This document shows, piece after piece, positions 1 to 10,814 of a DNA stretch of 64,000 nt (its first letter is position 1; every line of letters starts with the position of its first letter). A model generated the notes under the pieces. That model was not told where the DNA came from. It did not search any database and saw only the letters and a program-made list of their open reading frames with translations. Source of the stretch: Malania oleifera (lineage: Eukaryota > Streptophyta > Magnoliopsida > Santalales > Ximeniaceae); the NCBI RefSeq assembly GCF_029873635.1, contig NC_080425.1, positions 43,170,402 through 43,234,401 of the forward strand. Reading direction: 5' to 3'. The translations under genes and the position numbers were made by a program.

Positions 1-1792
1 TAGTGTAAATGCATTATTGTTTTTAATTAGGTCCGTAATAATGCATGGCATGCATGATATCAATAAGCTTAAAGGCCATAGCCTGACCATAGGGAAATCA
101 ATATACCATAGGCAGGTCGACTGATGTTGGATTTTTTGGGGTTAATTAAAAATCCTAGGCCATAGAATAGTAATAGGAACCATGACCCTTACACTTGAAT
201 GCTACATGCTTTTTCACTAGGGTTGAAATTGCACAAGAGACCAAACAGGACATAAAGGACATATTTTTTATGTTTCGGGTGACCAAACCTTGACAATATA
301 AGATGGCGACTGAACTGGCTGGAGGTCAACAGTTGACAAAGTCTTGGGTGACCAAACCAAAATGAACATAGCTTCCATGGTCGACCAAACCCTGGTCATT
401 GAATTTTCCACCATCCCCAGGCGATTGAACTTATAATTCAATATCACCTCGAGTGACTAAATAGTGAGGTCTGGCAAACTGAACCAATGCACTTGGCACC
501 CGAACCTCAGAGGTTGGGAAATCGCCTTAACTTCAGCCAACTGGACTCACCCACAAGCACTCAAACCCAAAAAGTTCACTTTTACTCTTTGTGTCTATTC
601 TGGTGACCAACCCTACGGACCGAGCAATCGAAACTCTCGGGTTTCCAAAAATTAACCGCGCTAATTAAGGTTAATTTTGAATTAAACTTTTCTAAAATTT
701 CCTAATGTCCCTAACGGTCAAAAATCATCTTAAGTCTATATATACCCCCTCCATTACTCATTTTCAAAAAAATTTATATTGGAGAGAAAATTCTCCCAAA
801 ATTATTTGTTTTTCATTCAATTTTTTACTCTCTTTTTACTATTCTTTCAAAAAATTCTTTATTAAAAGAGAGCATTCATATTTTGGGCATTTACTACTCA
901 AGCCATTTACTCTCTCTTTGATCTTGATTTTGAAAAATATTTTTGAGAGTGGTTGTATTGTTTCTCCCACATATCTCAGTTGATAAACATTTTTTGGAGT
1001 AAAACATTTTTACTTGTGATTCTTGCACATTCATTGCAAGATTTCATAAGCTTATCTAGGCTTTATTACAAAATCCTTTTTTGGGCTTGAACCCTAGATC
1101 TCCTGTACTTTATTTCTAATATATATAAATTTTGGAGATATCATTTGATGGTTCTTGGGATCTTTGAAAAACACACTCTTTATATCTCACTTTCATCAAA
1201 GATCTCATATATATATTATCTTGGCTTATTTGAAAACAAAATCCTATTTTCTCCTATTATTCTTTGAAATATATTTTTGGGAGAAAAGTTTTGTTTTGAT
1301 TATATCTTTGAAGTGCTTTACTATATACATCTAACTCAAAGATTGCATGGGTTATTTTGAAAAAATCACATACTCACACTGAGCTTATTTTCCCATCGTG
1401 AGGGCATTGTGCTTATTGTTATACATATCTGCTTGTTGTAGAAGCATTACATTTGTACACAATATTTGATTATCTGTTTTATTCTCAAAGGGTTATCGAA
1501 AGAGGGAGACTAGCCCTGTGAATAGTCCCGGACTTGCTCAGACCCTGTTAAGAGAGCACCAGATTGGTTCTGACCTGGTTAAAGGAACTAGGTACATCAT
1601 CCTGATAAGGTGTCATATTAGGTGCCACTCCCCCCATTAAGCGAGCCATAATGGAATCCTCTTTCTTGTGAGTTTGAGGCGGGGATGTAGGCAGTATTGG
1701 CCGAACCCTGATAACATATTTGGTGTAGCTTTTATTTTTTAGCAATTTATTTTCTGCACCTACATGTTATTATTTATTGCTCTGATAGTTTT
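1..1792 (+). mobile_element. LTR of element D, left part (start lies outside the window)
   Basis: This is the larger part of a long LTR cut by element C at 1792/1793; its last ~120 bp resume at 47591. It is related, with many differences, to 50456-52655. Visible parts are a U3 region with repeated GACCAAACC-type motifs (about 240-620), a TATA box at 737-744 (TATATATA), and a tail with the GATGTAGGC...GGCCGAACC motif near 1683-1712 that recurs in the other LTRs of the window. No coding sequence was found; short reading frames here are chance. Lineage follows from resemblance to the Sirevirus-like LTRs; the family name is unknown. Confidence 0.75.
737..744 (+). promoter_or_regulatory. TATA box of LTR D
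   Basis: TATATATA followed by a C-run, just downstream of the GACCAAACC motif array. It sits in the same relative place as the TATA boxes of the other LTRs in the window. Confidence 0.5.
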
Positions 1793-3886
1793 TGTTAATT
1801 TAAGTGTATTCCCAAGAGGAGGGTGAATTGGGTATATTTAAAAACCTTCAATATTATTTACCACATAATCCCTATTTCTATATTTAACAAATTAATTGCA
1901 GGGGTTTGAAACATATTCAAATTATTATAGTGAATTCTATTTTACCCAATTAATTATCAAGTGCGTGTGGCGTTATTCAACATACACACATGCAAGATAA
2001 GTAATGAAATGCATTGCGAAAATTAAAGGAGTAAAGGAAGAGAGAAGGAAAACACAATTTTTATGAGGTTTAGCTAACCCAGCGTATGTCCTCGCCTTGA
2101 GCAACACACTTAAGGATTCCACTAAATCCCTGCTCCTTTAACCAGGATGAAGCTTCCCCTACATTCGCTACTTACAAGAGGCATAGCTTCCTCCTCACCC
2201 GGCTCATAACTCGAAGCGTGAATACAATATAGAATTTCAAATCTGCAAAACAACTCAATATTGCTTCTAACAAGACTAGTGAGTACAATGGAAAACCTAA
2301 CACATATCCATATGATAAAATTTGAAGTTCAATATGTATGAAACGATATAATCATTATATGAATGATATGCTTCACCAAATTTCCCTTTGATCAAATCTC
2401 CTAAACTAATTCTATAAGTAAATGCTTTGGAGAACTTAGGGTTTTAGTTCAACTTACTAGATGCACGAATACCAAATGTGATCTTATTAAAAATTTGTCT
2501 TGAATATTATAAAAATCTAGATCAATAAGTTTTCTTCCAAATATCCAAAACACAATATGATGTTTGTAATATGTAAATATATATATATATATATATATAT
2601 CATATATATATATGATATGAGTTCCAAAGATCAAAATCCTAATATAATATTTTTCAGAAAATATCCCTCAATAATATATATAGTTATGAACTCTAAGGAT
2701 ATTTAATCAAGTGGTTTTGTAATATCGAAAATATCAAGTCTTTAACTGAATACACACTTGAATCAAAAATATTTAACCAACGGCAAAATTTTTCTCAAGT
2801 AGCGATCTTGTCAAAACAATCTATATGTATATAAGTACACTCAAGATCAATCTCTCAAATCATATTCAATAATAGATTGTGAGATGAAAAACTCTTTGAA
2901 AATAAGTATTAACAAACAAATCAATTTACCAAACCTCAATACCAAGTTGAATGCATAACAATTTGTAGAATGCCTTATGAAGATCAATGTAGCCTTAGCT
3001 CATATTTAACATATAAACTTTGAAATCCCAAGCAAGAACTTCAGCAGTGTGTTCAATGTTCTCCCAAGTTGTGCTAAACGTTCAATATACTCAATGGTAT
3101 GCCAAAGGTTCTTTCTCTTCAGGGGCAGTAGGGTTTAGATGTTGATTACATAGGTAACCTTGCCCGTAGGATGAGTCCTAACTGTTGGATCAACATGATT
3201 AATAAATAACTCGCATGTTCTCTCATTAAAGATTAAATTTTTAATCTTCCCGCAAGTTCAAACAACTGAGGAGTAGGGTTCAGATGATTGAAGTTCCTTA
3301 GAGCTTCAAAAAATTAACCTAGAAATAGGGTCAGACGTCTGAAGTTTGTGTTCAGACTTCTGAAGTTACGGGTTCAGACGACTGAGCGTACACTTCAGTC
3401 TTCTGAAGTTGACACTTCAGACTTCTGGGCAGTTCTGAACAGAGTATTTTCTGGATTTTTTTTTTTAATTTCAAAAATATGTTTTTGCTCTCTTTGTTTG
3501 CTCTTTTATAAAATATTTTATGGGATTTTATAACATTTCTAAGTCCATAATTATCCCCTAAAGATGTTCATGAGATGCATGAGTCCTAAGGTTAGTCTAG
3601 GGTATATTTTGAGCTTTAAATTAAATCATATGAAATATGTAAAGACATTTAGTTCTAAATACCCATTCCCATGACGATTTTGATCTTTCCGCTTGCATCT
3701 TCATTCTTCTACTCTTATAGTTCCGTGGATTGTGTCAAGATGTATATACTTTAATCTTCATGGCTTCCATGACTTCCTAGCCTTCCGTGCATGCTAAATA
3801 TTGTTCCTATTCACAATCTAAATGTACATATCAAATACCAAGTGATTTGTCATTATCAAAACAGGATTTGACTCATAGAGTCAACA
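1793..3886 (-). repeat. Element C 3' LTR
   Basis: This 2,094-bp LTR is alignable over almost its whole length to 45347-47585. It ends TGTTGACTC on the minus strand next to the PPT. It carries a U3 array of TTCAGA(C)GACTGAAG-type motifs at about 3255-3430, with fewer copies than the partner LTR, and a (TA)n run at about 2576-2612. It contains no gene. Confidence 0.93.
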
Positions 3887-4526
3887 ATCTCCCTCTTTTT
3901 GATGATGACAAATACACGAGCAAAAATATAAAATGGGTTACACCTAACAAGGCTCCCCCTCAAATACCTCAAATATTGCATCAAATTTTCAGCAAATGAA
4001 ATATGTTCATGCTCATACACAATTTACATAATTAGTTTTTCCAACTATTTTTGCTATAACCTGATTCTTCTCCCCCTTTTGACATCAACAAAAAGGGGTG
4101 TATAACAAAACATGAGTGTACAAAACCTTATAATCTTCTCCCCCTTTAAATCTTAAAGTTTTAAACTTATTCAACCATCATATTTTAACAATTGTATTGT
4201 GAGATATGTCTCCTTGTGTTACTCCAATTTACTTCTCCCCCTTGCTAATGTAGAAAGTTGTGTTGTTGAATATAAATTGCAATGTGAACATACACAGTGT
4301 GGAAAATTTCATATACATGGATAAGAAAACACAGTCACTAAAGTTCAAAGATTATGTGAGGATTAACATGTGTAAGTTAATATGCTCTTATCATGACATG
4401 AGTTTAATACCAAATGTGAACACATGTGATACCAAATGGGAACAAATTAGCCAAAATTGAAATTTTTAACTGATTGTGAATACTAAGTAATGTTGCTCCC
4501 CTTGAATTATGTCATCTAATATAATT
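3887..4526 (-). other. Element C 3' noncoding region with repeated polypurine tracts
   Basis: Between the end of pol and the 3' LTR, the minus strand shows a PPT directly beside the LTR (AAAAAGAGGGAGAT, 3887-3900). Further AAGGGGGAGAAG-like tracts lie at about 4067-4080, 4135-4147 and 4231-4243. The PPT primes plus-strand DNA synthesis. Several PPT copies in this position are a described Sirevirus trait. No env-like ORF is present here, unlike element B. Confidence 0.8.
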
Positions 4527-6188
4527 TTAGGCAACCTCTCGACTATGCATAAGGACTAATTCACGCCTAATTTGGATAAACCTATCCTCTGCAAGTGGTT
4601 TTGTGAATATGTCTGCCCATTGTTCATCCGTGCATACAAACTCAAGTGTCACATCTCCTTTTTGCACATGATCATGAAGAAAATGATGCCTTATTTCTAT
4701 ATGTTTAGTTCTTGAATGTAATATGGGATTCTTTGAGATGTTTATTGCACTCGTATTGTCACATCTTATAGAAATTGTGTCATAACTTAATTCAAAATCC
4801 GTCAGTTGTTGCTTCATGTGTAGTGTTTGAGCACAACAACTTCCTGCCGCTATGTATTCTACGCCAGTTATGGAAAGGGCTACTGAATTCTGCTTCTTGG
4901 AAAACCAAGAGACTAATGAATGTCCTATGAAATGACATGTACCACACGTGCTCTTCCTATCCACTTTTCTACCAACAAAATCAGCATCCGAATAGCTGAG
5001 AATCTCAAAAGATATATACTTAGGATACCATAATCCAAGTTCCACGGTTCCTATCAGGTATCTAAGTATTTGTTTGACATCTAACAAATGTAACCCTTTT
5101 GGTGTAGCCCGAAATCTTGCGCACAAACATACGCTAAACATTATATCAGGTTTGCTAACAGTCAGATATAGTAAGTTACCAATCATTCCACGATATAACT
5201 TGACATCCACTGGTATACATTGTTCATCTTTGTCTAATTTCAAATAAGAGCTCATAGGTGTTCCTAGTATTTTTCCATCTTCCGTATTAAACGTTTTGAG
5301 CAAATCTCTAATGTGCTTCAATTGATTTATAAAGATTCCATGTTTCACTTGTTTGATTTGAAGTCATAGGAAGAAATTTAGTTCACCCATCATGCTCATC
5401 TCAAATTCATTTTGCATATTGCTTGCAAAATCATTGCACAAGTCTTTATTTGTAGCTTCAAATATGATATCATCTACGTATACTTGAACTAGGAGCATGT
5501 CATCTTTCATGAACTTTATGAAAAGTGTTGTGTCTATCCTCCCTTTGATAAATCCACTGTCTAGTAAAAAGCCACTTCGTCTCTCATACCAAGCTCTAGG
5601 AGCTTGCTTTAAACTGTACAAGGCTTTTTTTAGTCTATAAACGTGATTTGGATTCTTATGGTTTTAAAAGCCTGAGGGTTGTTCTACATATACCTCTTCA
5701 CTTATGTAGCCATTTAAAAACGTGTTTTTGACATTCATTTGATATAGTTTGAAATCCTTAAAAGCAGCATAGGCTAAAAGCATTCGAATGGCTTCCATTC
5801 TAGCTATAGGTGCAAAGGTTTCTTCAAAATCTATTTCTTTTTCCTAGTAATATCCCTTAGCTACTAGTCTTGCCTTATTTCTAACAACTATCCCATGTTC
5901 AACTTTCTTACTCTTATATATCCATTTTGTTCCAATAATTGTCTTATCCTCAGGTCTAGGAACTAATGTCCATACTTTGTTTCTCTCAAACTGGTTTAAC
6001 TCTTTTTGCATAGACAACACCCATGATTCATCCTCAATTGCTTCATTCACATTCTTAAGTTCTTCTTGAGATAGAAAGGCAAAATGACTAATCATATTCC
6101 TAAGTGAGGATCGTGTGGCTCCTCCACATAATGGTTCACCTATTATTTGATCAATGGGATGACTATTTATGTACTTCCATTCTCCAGG
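4527..6188 (-). pseudogene. Element C pol, 3' half: reverse transcriptase and RNase H (broken)
   Basis: The minus strand encodes the RT N-terminus (GTKWIYKSKK, NKARLVAKG), the LKQAPRAWY motif, the YVDD catalytic box (near 5469-5480), MIGNLLYLT, and a copia RNase H with DRKSTCGTCHFIGHS, CDNTSAINISKNP and the ADIFTKPL end. The reading frame is interrupted between 6188-5844, 5621-5364 and 5348-4527 by stops and shifts. The 5' end is cut by element B at the TSD TAGTT; the missing upstream part (integrase, protease) continues at 42174. The intact enzyme would copy element RNA in cytoplasmic particles, but this copy cannot make it in one piece. Confidence 0.93.
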
Positions 6189-6193
6189 TAGTT

Positions 6194-7245
6194 TGTTAGA
6201 CCAAGTGGTTAAGGGTCTTTCATTCCAACTATATTTTGATAACAACAACCCATTAACAGTTCTTTAAGGTTACTAACCTTTTTCTCTAGTCTTGTTCAAT
6301 TGCATAGAACGGCTCCAAAGCAAGCAAGTTTCAAATAAAGCAACATGTGACATGACCAGAGCTTAGCCACTCGAACTAAAGCACTCATGGACTCTACATA
6401 GTATGCAAGTCTTCTAAAGATTGAGTGTGAGAGTTAAAGAGATTATTTTTGTAAATCCCTTGTATATGGAGTGACTCAATAGAACAAGCAAGAAATGGGC
6501 ATATCACATACACATCACTTGAACAACAAGAATAGACCCCCACACACACAATGAGACAAGTAAAACTACGTAAGATGTCTAAAAACCCTCAAAACATGTT
6601 TTACTAAATCTAAGACATCTTAGAGTGGATCAGGGATCATTCCTCATAAATAAACAAGGACCTTTTTACTTCAAACTTAAAAGGTTTTTTAAAGTAGTAA
6701 GAAGGGCCTCATCGACGAAAACAAGGCTTCGTCAACGAGTCCAACATAGACCCTCATCGACGAACACAGGGTTCTCATCAACAAGAATATACAGAGAGTA
6801 CCTAAAAGTTCAAAGCACCGATCAAAATATACCGAGAGTACCTAAAAGTTCAGAGTGCCCCTCATTGACAAATACAAGGGATTCAGTGACGAGGTCTATG
6901 CAAAATTTCATCGACGAACACAGGATTCTCATTGATGAAAAGAAACCGAGACTTATCTGAATTCAGAACCAGCAACTCATCGACGAACACAAGGCTTCAT
7001 TGACGAATTTACTGAAGAGCTCGTCGACGAAGGCGAGACCTTGTCGACAAATGTTGAGCTACACACTTCATTAGATGCAGAAGAACGACTAGTTTTGCTC
7101 TTGTCTTACATCAATAAATGCCCAACGGCTCTCCAACGCCTAGATCACCCATTTGGTGTTTAAATAGGGGTTTTGCATTAACTTCAAACCAAGGAAGCTC
7201 ATTTAGTTATTCAAATCATTTATTGTGCATTCACTCTAGTGTTTC
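6194..7245 (+). repeat. Element B 5' LTR, first part
   Basis: This U3 portion is colinear with 40692 onward and is interrupted at 7245/7246 by element A. The remainder is at 33162-33668. It carries about twelve TTCATCGACGAACACAGG-like motifs (6700-7060) and a TTTAAATAGGGG TATA-like box near 7157. It has a local ~39-bp duplication around 6795-6860 (ACCGAGAGTACCTAAAAG twice) that the 3' LTR lacks. Confidence 0.92.
6700..7060. repeat. U3 motif array of element B (CGTCGACGAA family)
   Basis: About twelve degenerate copies of a near-palindromic motif (core TCGTCGACGA, often followed by ACACAGG) are visible, for example near 6708, 6751, 6908, 6977 and 7020. They lie just upstream of the TATA-like box, as expected for promoter or enhancer repeats. 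The same motif reappears at 38640-38770 in front of the third ORF. Confidence 0.8.
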
Positions 7246-7639
7246 TGTTGGCTTAACAATGCTTACAATTCTTATTTTGATGATAACAAATCATGATATG
7301 TTTAATACGGTTTATTTCAAGTGAAAATTCTTTAGGGAGAAGGCAAAGCTTAAAGATAGTGGCAAAGCTTAGAGAAAGTTCAAAGCTCAAAAGGATGATA
7401 AAGTACTGTTCAAAAATATCAAGAAATAAAGATGATCAGAAGCTCAAAGATGATAGAAGAACAAGGACTTACTTGAAGATCAAAAGAATATGTTTTTAAG
7501 GATGTACTAGATTGAAGCTCTCATAAAATCAAAAGAAACTTAAAAATAAATTTTTAATAAAACCCTAAAGTATGTTTTTCAAATCAAAGAAAAAAAGGGT
7601 TTAAAAAATAATTTTTTTAAAAAAACAGAAGGGCCAAAC

Positions 7640-7860
7640 TACTGTCTCCACATCCCAGGCGACTGCTTAAAATAAATGAATAAATTTCAAAAAGGTAATA
7701 AGGTGCCAGGCGACTGCCTGAGCACAGCCAGGCGCTGGGGTGGTCATGCCAGGTGACTACATGGGTTATGGCAGGCAACTGCCAGTGTTCAGTGTTTTAA
7801 ATTTCTTCTATGGCAAGCGACTGCCAGGTCATGGTAGGCGACTGCCACTCGAATGTTTGT
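7640..7860. repeat. U3 motif array of element A (GGCAGGCGACTGCC family)
   Basis: About seven degenerate copies of a hairpin-forming motif, GGCAG-GCGA-CTGCC, lie near 7657, 7709, 7768, 7812 and 7833 and in between. The array also occurs in the 3' LTR (31850-32060) and, inverted, in solo LTR F (26940-27110). It lies 120-340 bp upstream of the TATA box. Confidence 0.8.
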
Positions 7861-7976
7861 TTAAAAAATTCCAACGGGAAGACTTTTTAAATGGAATTTT
7901 TTTATCACTACTATTTTGAAAAACTTGGTGATTACTTCAAGGAAACTTGGGGGGCAAGGAATTACTTTTAAACGTC

Positions 7977-7985
7977 TATAAATAG
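7977..7985 (+). promoter_or_regulatory. TATA box of element A 5' LTR
   Basis: TATAAATAG at this position; the 3' LTR has the same box at 32186. It defines the likely U3/R boundary region just downstream. Confidence 0.65.
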
Positions 7986-8948
7986 CCCCAAACTTCAAAG
8001 ATTTATACACCAAGAAATTTCCAGCAATCAAAGTTCTCTAAAAAGCTCTCAAACTCTCTTGTGTTCATCCAACTTCAACTACTGAGTTACTGCAAATACA
8101 AACTCCGAAGTAACGCCTTCAAAGTCTGAATCTATCAATACTTGGAAGATATTTGGCGACCTAAATTTAGTATTGAGCTTCAATCCTTTTATACTTGATT
8201 TACTTTGAAGTATTTTTGTGCTGAATGTTGTACTAATCTACTCTGCTGTGAGAGTGTCTTTTGTACACAAACTTTTCTCTATCTTGGTTCTTGTTTATAG
8301 ATGATTCAAGGTTGTAGAAGCATTGGACTGAATGAGGGAATATCGTTTGGAGAGGCGGGTTCTAGCCTAAAGGAAGGAGTGGTTGTAATAAGTATTGTTC
8401 CACCTGTCAACGGAACTGAACTAGTGAATCCTTTGGTAGTTTGCTAAAGGCGAGGACATAGGCTGGGTATAAGTCAAATCTCATAAAAGCTTTGTGTCTC
8501 TCTCTCTTCCTTACTCTTTATTTTTTAGCAATACTTACAACCTACGTGTATGCTTTAAATTGTTAAATTCTAAGTGTATGGTTGTTAAATAAATTGGAGG
8601 ATAATTCGTTCTGGCTTGATTAGCATTGATTGCGGAAATCGAAAGGGAGTACATTGGTTGATCATCCTAAACTTATTAATCTGAAAGTTTGTTTAAAAAC
8701 TAAACACAAAGAAGAAGTGTGAGTTTGGAATAACATAGGGCTTACATAAATCCAGCGTGCTTTACACTTTGATACAGGGCTATTGATACAAAGATTGAGA
8801 TATTGATTATTTTTGTTGATTGGTTGTGGTTGACTTGAGTTTGTGTTTACTTGTTGTGATTGTTGATATAAAAAAAAAAGTATTAAAAAGAATATAAGTT
8901 TAAAAATCCAATTCAGCCCCCCTCTTGGGAAGCTATCCAAATTTCAAT

Positions 8949-8960
8949 TGGTATCAGAGC
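8949..8960 (+). other. Primer binding site of element A
   Basis: TGGTATCAGAGC, complementary to the 3' end of initiator tRNA-Met, begins two bases after the LTR. This is the standard PBS of plant Ty1/copia and Sirevirus elements. Confidence 0.93.
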
Positions 8961-9004
8961 CTACTTATAGAAAATTCCTAACAAGAAGCTATAAAAAGAT
9001 CTAA

Positions 9005-10788
9005 ATGGCAAACATAGGAGTAGCTCCTTTTGGAGAGGGCCCATCCTCAACTCGTCCACCAATCTTTTGTGGACACAACTACAGGTTTTGGAAAAAGAGA
9101 ATGCAAATCTACCTCCAACACATGGATTGGAAAGCATAGGAAGTAGTTATGGATGGAGACCTTATTCCCACAAAAAGAGTGGATGGAAAAAAAATTCCAA
9201 AAGAGAAAAAGGATATGATCGATTCAAATTATAAAATTCTTCAAATAAATTCAAGTGCTATAAATGTTCTATATTATGCTTTAGATGCTAACGAATTTAA
9301 TAGGGTCATGGCTTGTAAGACGGCTAAAGAAATATGGGACAAATTAGAACTCACATATGAAGGAACTATTGATGCTAGGGACAATAGGATAGACATGTTA
9401 ACAAGCGAATATGAAGTATTCAAGATGAATCCAGATGAAACCATATCAAGTATGTACACAAGATTCACCAACATAATCAATTCCTTAAGTGCCTTAGGAA
9501 AAACTTATACCACCTACAAAATGATTAGGAAAATTTTGAGAGGCCTTCCCTCTATATGAGAACCAAAGGCTACAACAATTACCGAAGGAAGAAACCTTAA
9601 GACCACCTCCTTAGATGAACTCATAGGTTCACTCCTTACCTATGAAATGGCTCTAAAAGAAAGAAATCCTGAACTAAAGCATAAGAAATATATTGAACTA
9701 AAAGCATCTAGCCACAGCTTAAGTGAAGAAGAAAGTGAAACAAGTGACTTAGATATAGATGAATTAGCATTCATCACTAAGAGACTAGGTAAGTTTTATA
9801 GAAGGAATAAAAGATTTCCTAGAAAGTTCAACAAAAGGAAAACTGAAAAAGGAGAATCAAGTAGAAAAGAAAATAAAAGCAAAAATGAACCTCCAATATG
9901 CTATCACTGTAAGAAACCAGGGCATATCAAACCAAACTGCCCATTGCTCAAGAAAGACAAGGAGAAAAAGAAGGAAACTATGAAGGCTACTTGGGATGAC
10001 TCAAGCTCCAACGAAACAGAAAACGAATCAAGTGGACAAGAGATGGTAAACATGTGCTTCATGGCGAATGATGAAGAGGTAAATTCCTACTACTCTTCAA
10101 CAGAATCTTGCAATGAATCTTGTGATGAGTCATGTGATAGTATACCCTCATACAAGGAATTACAAGCTAAATTGTTGTCCTTACATAAAAGATTTATAAA
10201 AATTTCCAAAAGAAATATAACCTTGAAGGATCAAAATAAAGAACTATTGAAACAACTTGAATCATTCAAAACCATTGAAAAAGAAAAAGACTCTTATATT
10301 GAAAAGTTAGAGGAGGAAGTAAGTAAAGTAACTCAAGAATTAGGCAAAACTCATAACGAAAACTTGAATAAAATGGATTTAGAAGTGAAGGAACTTAAGA
10401 AATTCGTAGAGGATAAAGAAAAAATTATATATAACTTTACAAAAGGTAAATATAATTTTGAAAAGATGATTGGACAGCAAAGGCTACATAGGAATAAAGA
10501 AGGAATAGGTTATAATGGTAAAACTAATAAAAATAATAAGAAATTATACATGGGATACTTCGTCAAGGAAGCCGAACACTATGCTAGCACTTCCTCAAAG
10601 AACAAACATGAACACACTACTTGCTATATGTGCAAAACTAAAGGTCATGTAATGTTTGATTGCCTACTAAAAAGGAAGTATGTTACAGTACAAGAAGAAT
10701 GGAAAGTTAATAATGGAACTAACAAAAAAAACAAAGAAAGTTAAAAGAATTTGGGCTCCAAAGACTAACACAATGAATCCTCCATTGT
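9005..10788 (+). pseudogene. Element A gag (nucleocapsid/capsid precursor), broken
   Basis: The ATG at 9005 follows the PBS by 45 bp and opens with the family's APFGEGPSSTRPPIFCG segment and a WK.RM motif. The UBN2-type gag core follows (AKEIWDKLELTYEG, around residues 105-120). One CX2CX4HX4C zinc knuckle begins at residue 299 (CYHCKKPGHIKPNC), then a long Lys/Glu coiled-coil stretch, then a second knuckle (CYMCKTKGHVMFDC, near residue 540). The frame is broken by TAG at 9137 (Trp codon change), TGA at 9557, and a shift in an A-run near 10725. The IWAPK end motif lies in the shifted frame. Gag packages element RNA in virus-like particles. Confidence 0.92.
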
Positions 10789-10814
10789 AGGTATGTTTTA
10801 GGACAATATCGTCA

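Larger units (their letters stand above)
7246..8946 (+). repeat. Element A 5' LTR
   Basis: Starts TGTTGGC and ends AATTTCA, two bases before the primer site. The U3 has a GGCAGGCGACTGCC motif array (about 7640-7860) and a TATA box (7977). The tail has the GGCGAGGACATAGGCT...motif and a C-rich stretch near the end. Relative to the 3' LTR it lacks about 36 bp near 7507, which accounts for the length difference. Confidence 0.94.

Noticed and set aside
2576..2625. Long TA-rich inverted repeat as a cruciform or regulatory element
   Set aside because: The partner LTR has a shorter (AT)n at the same place; it is a variable microsatellite.
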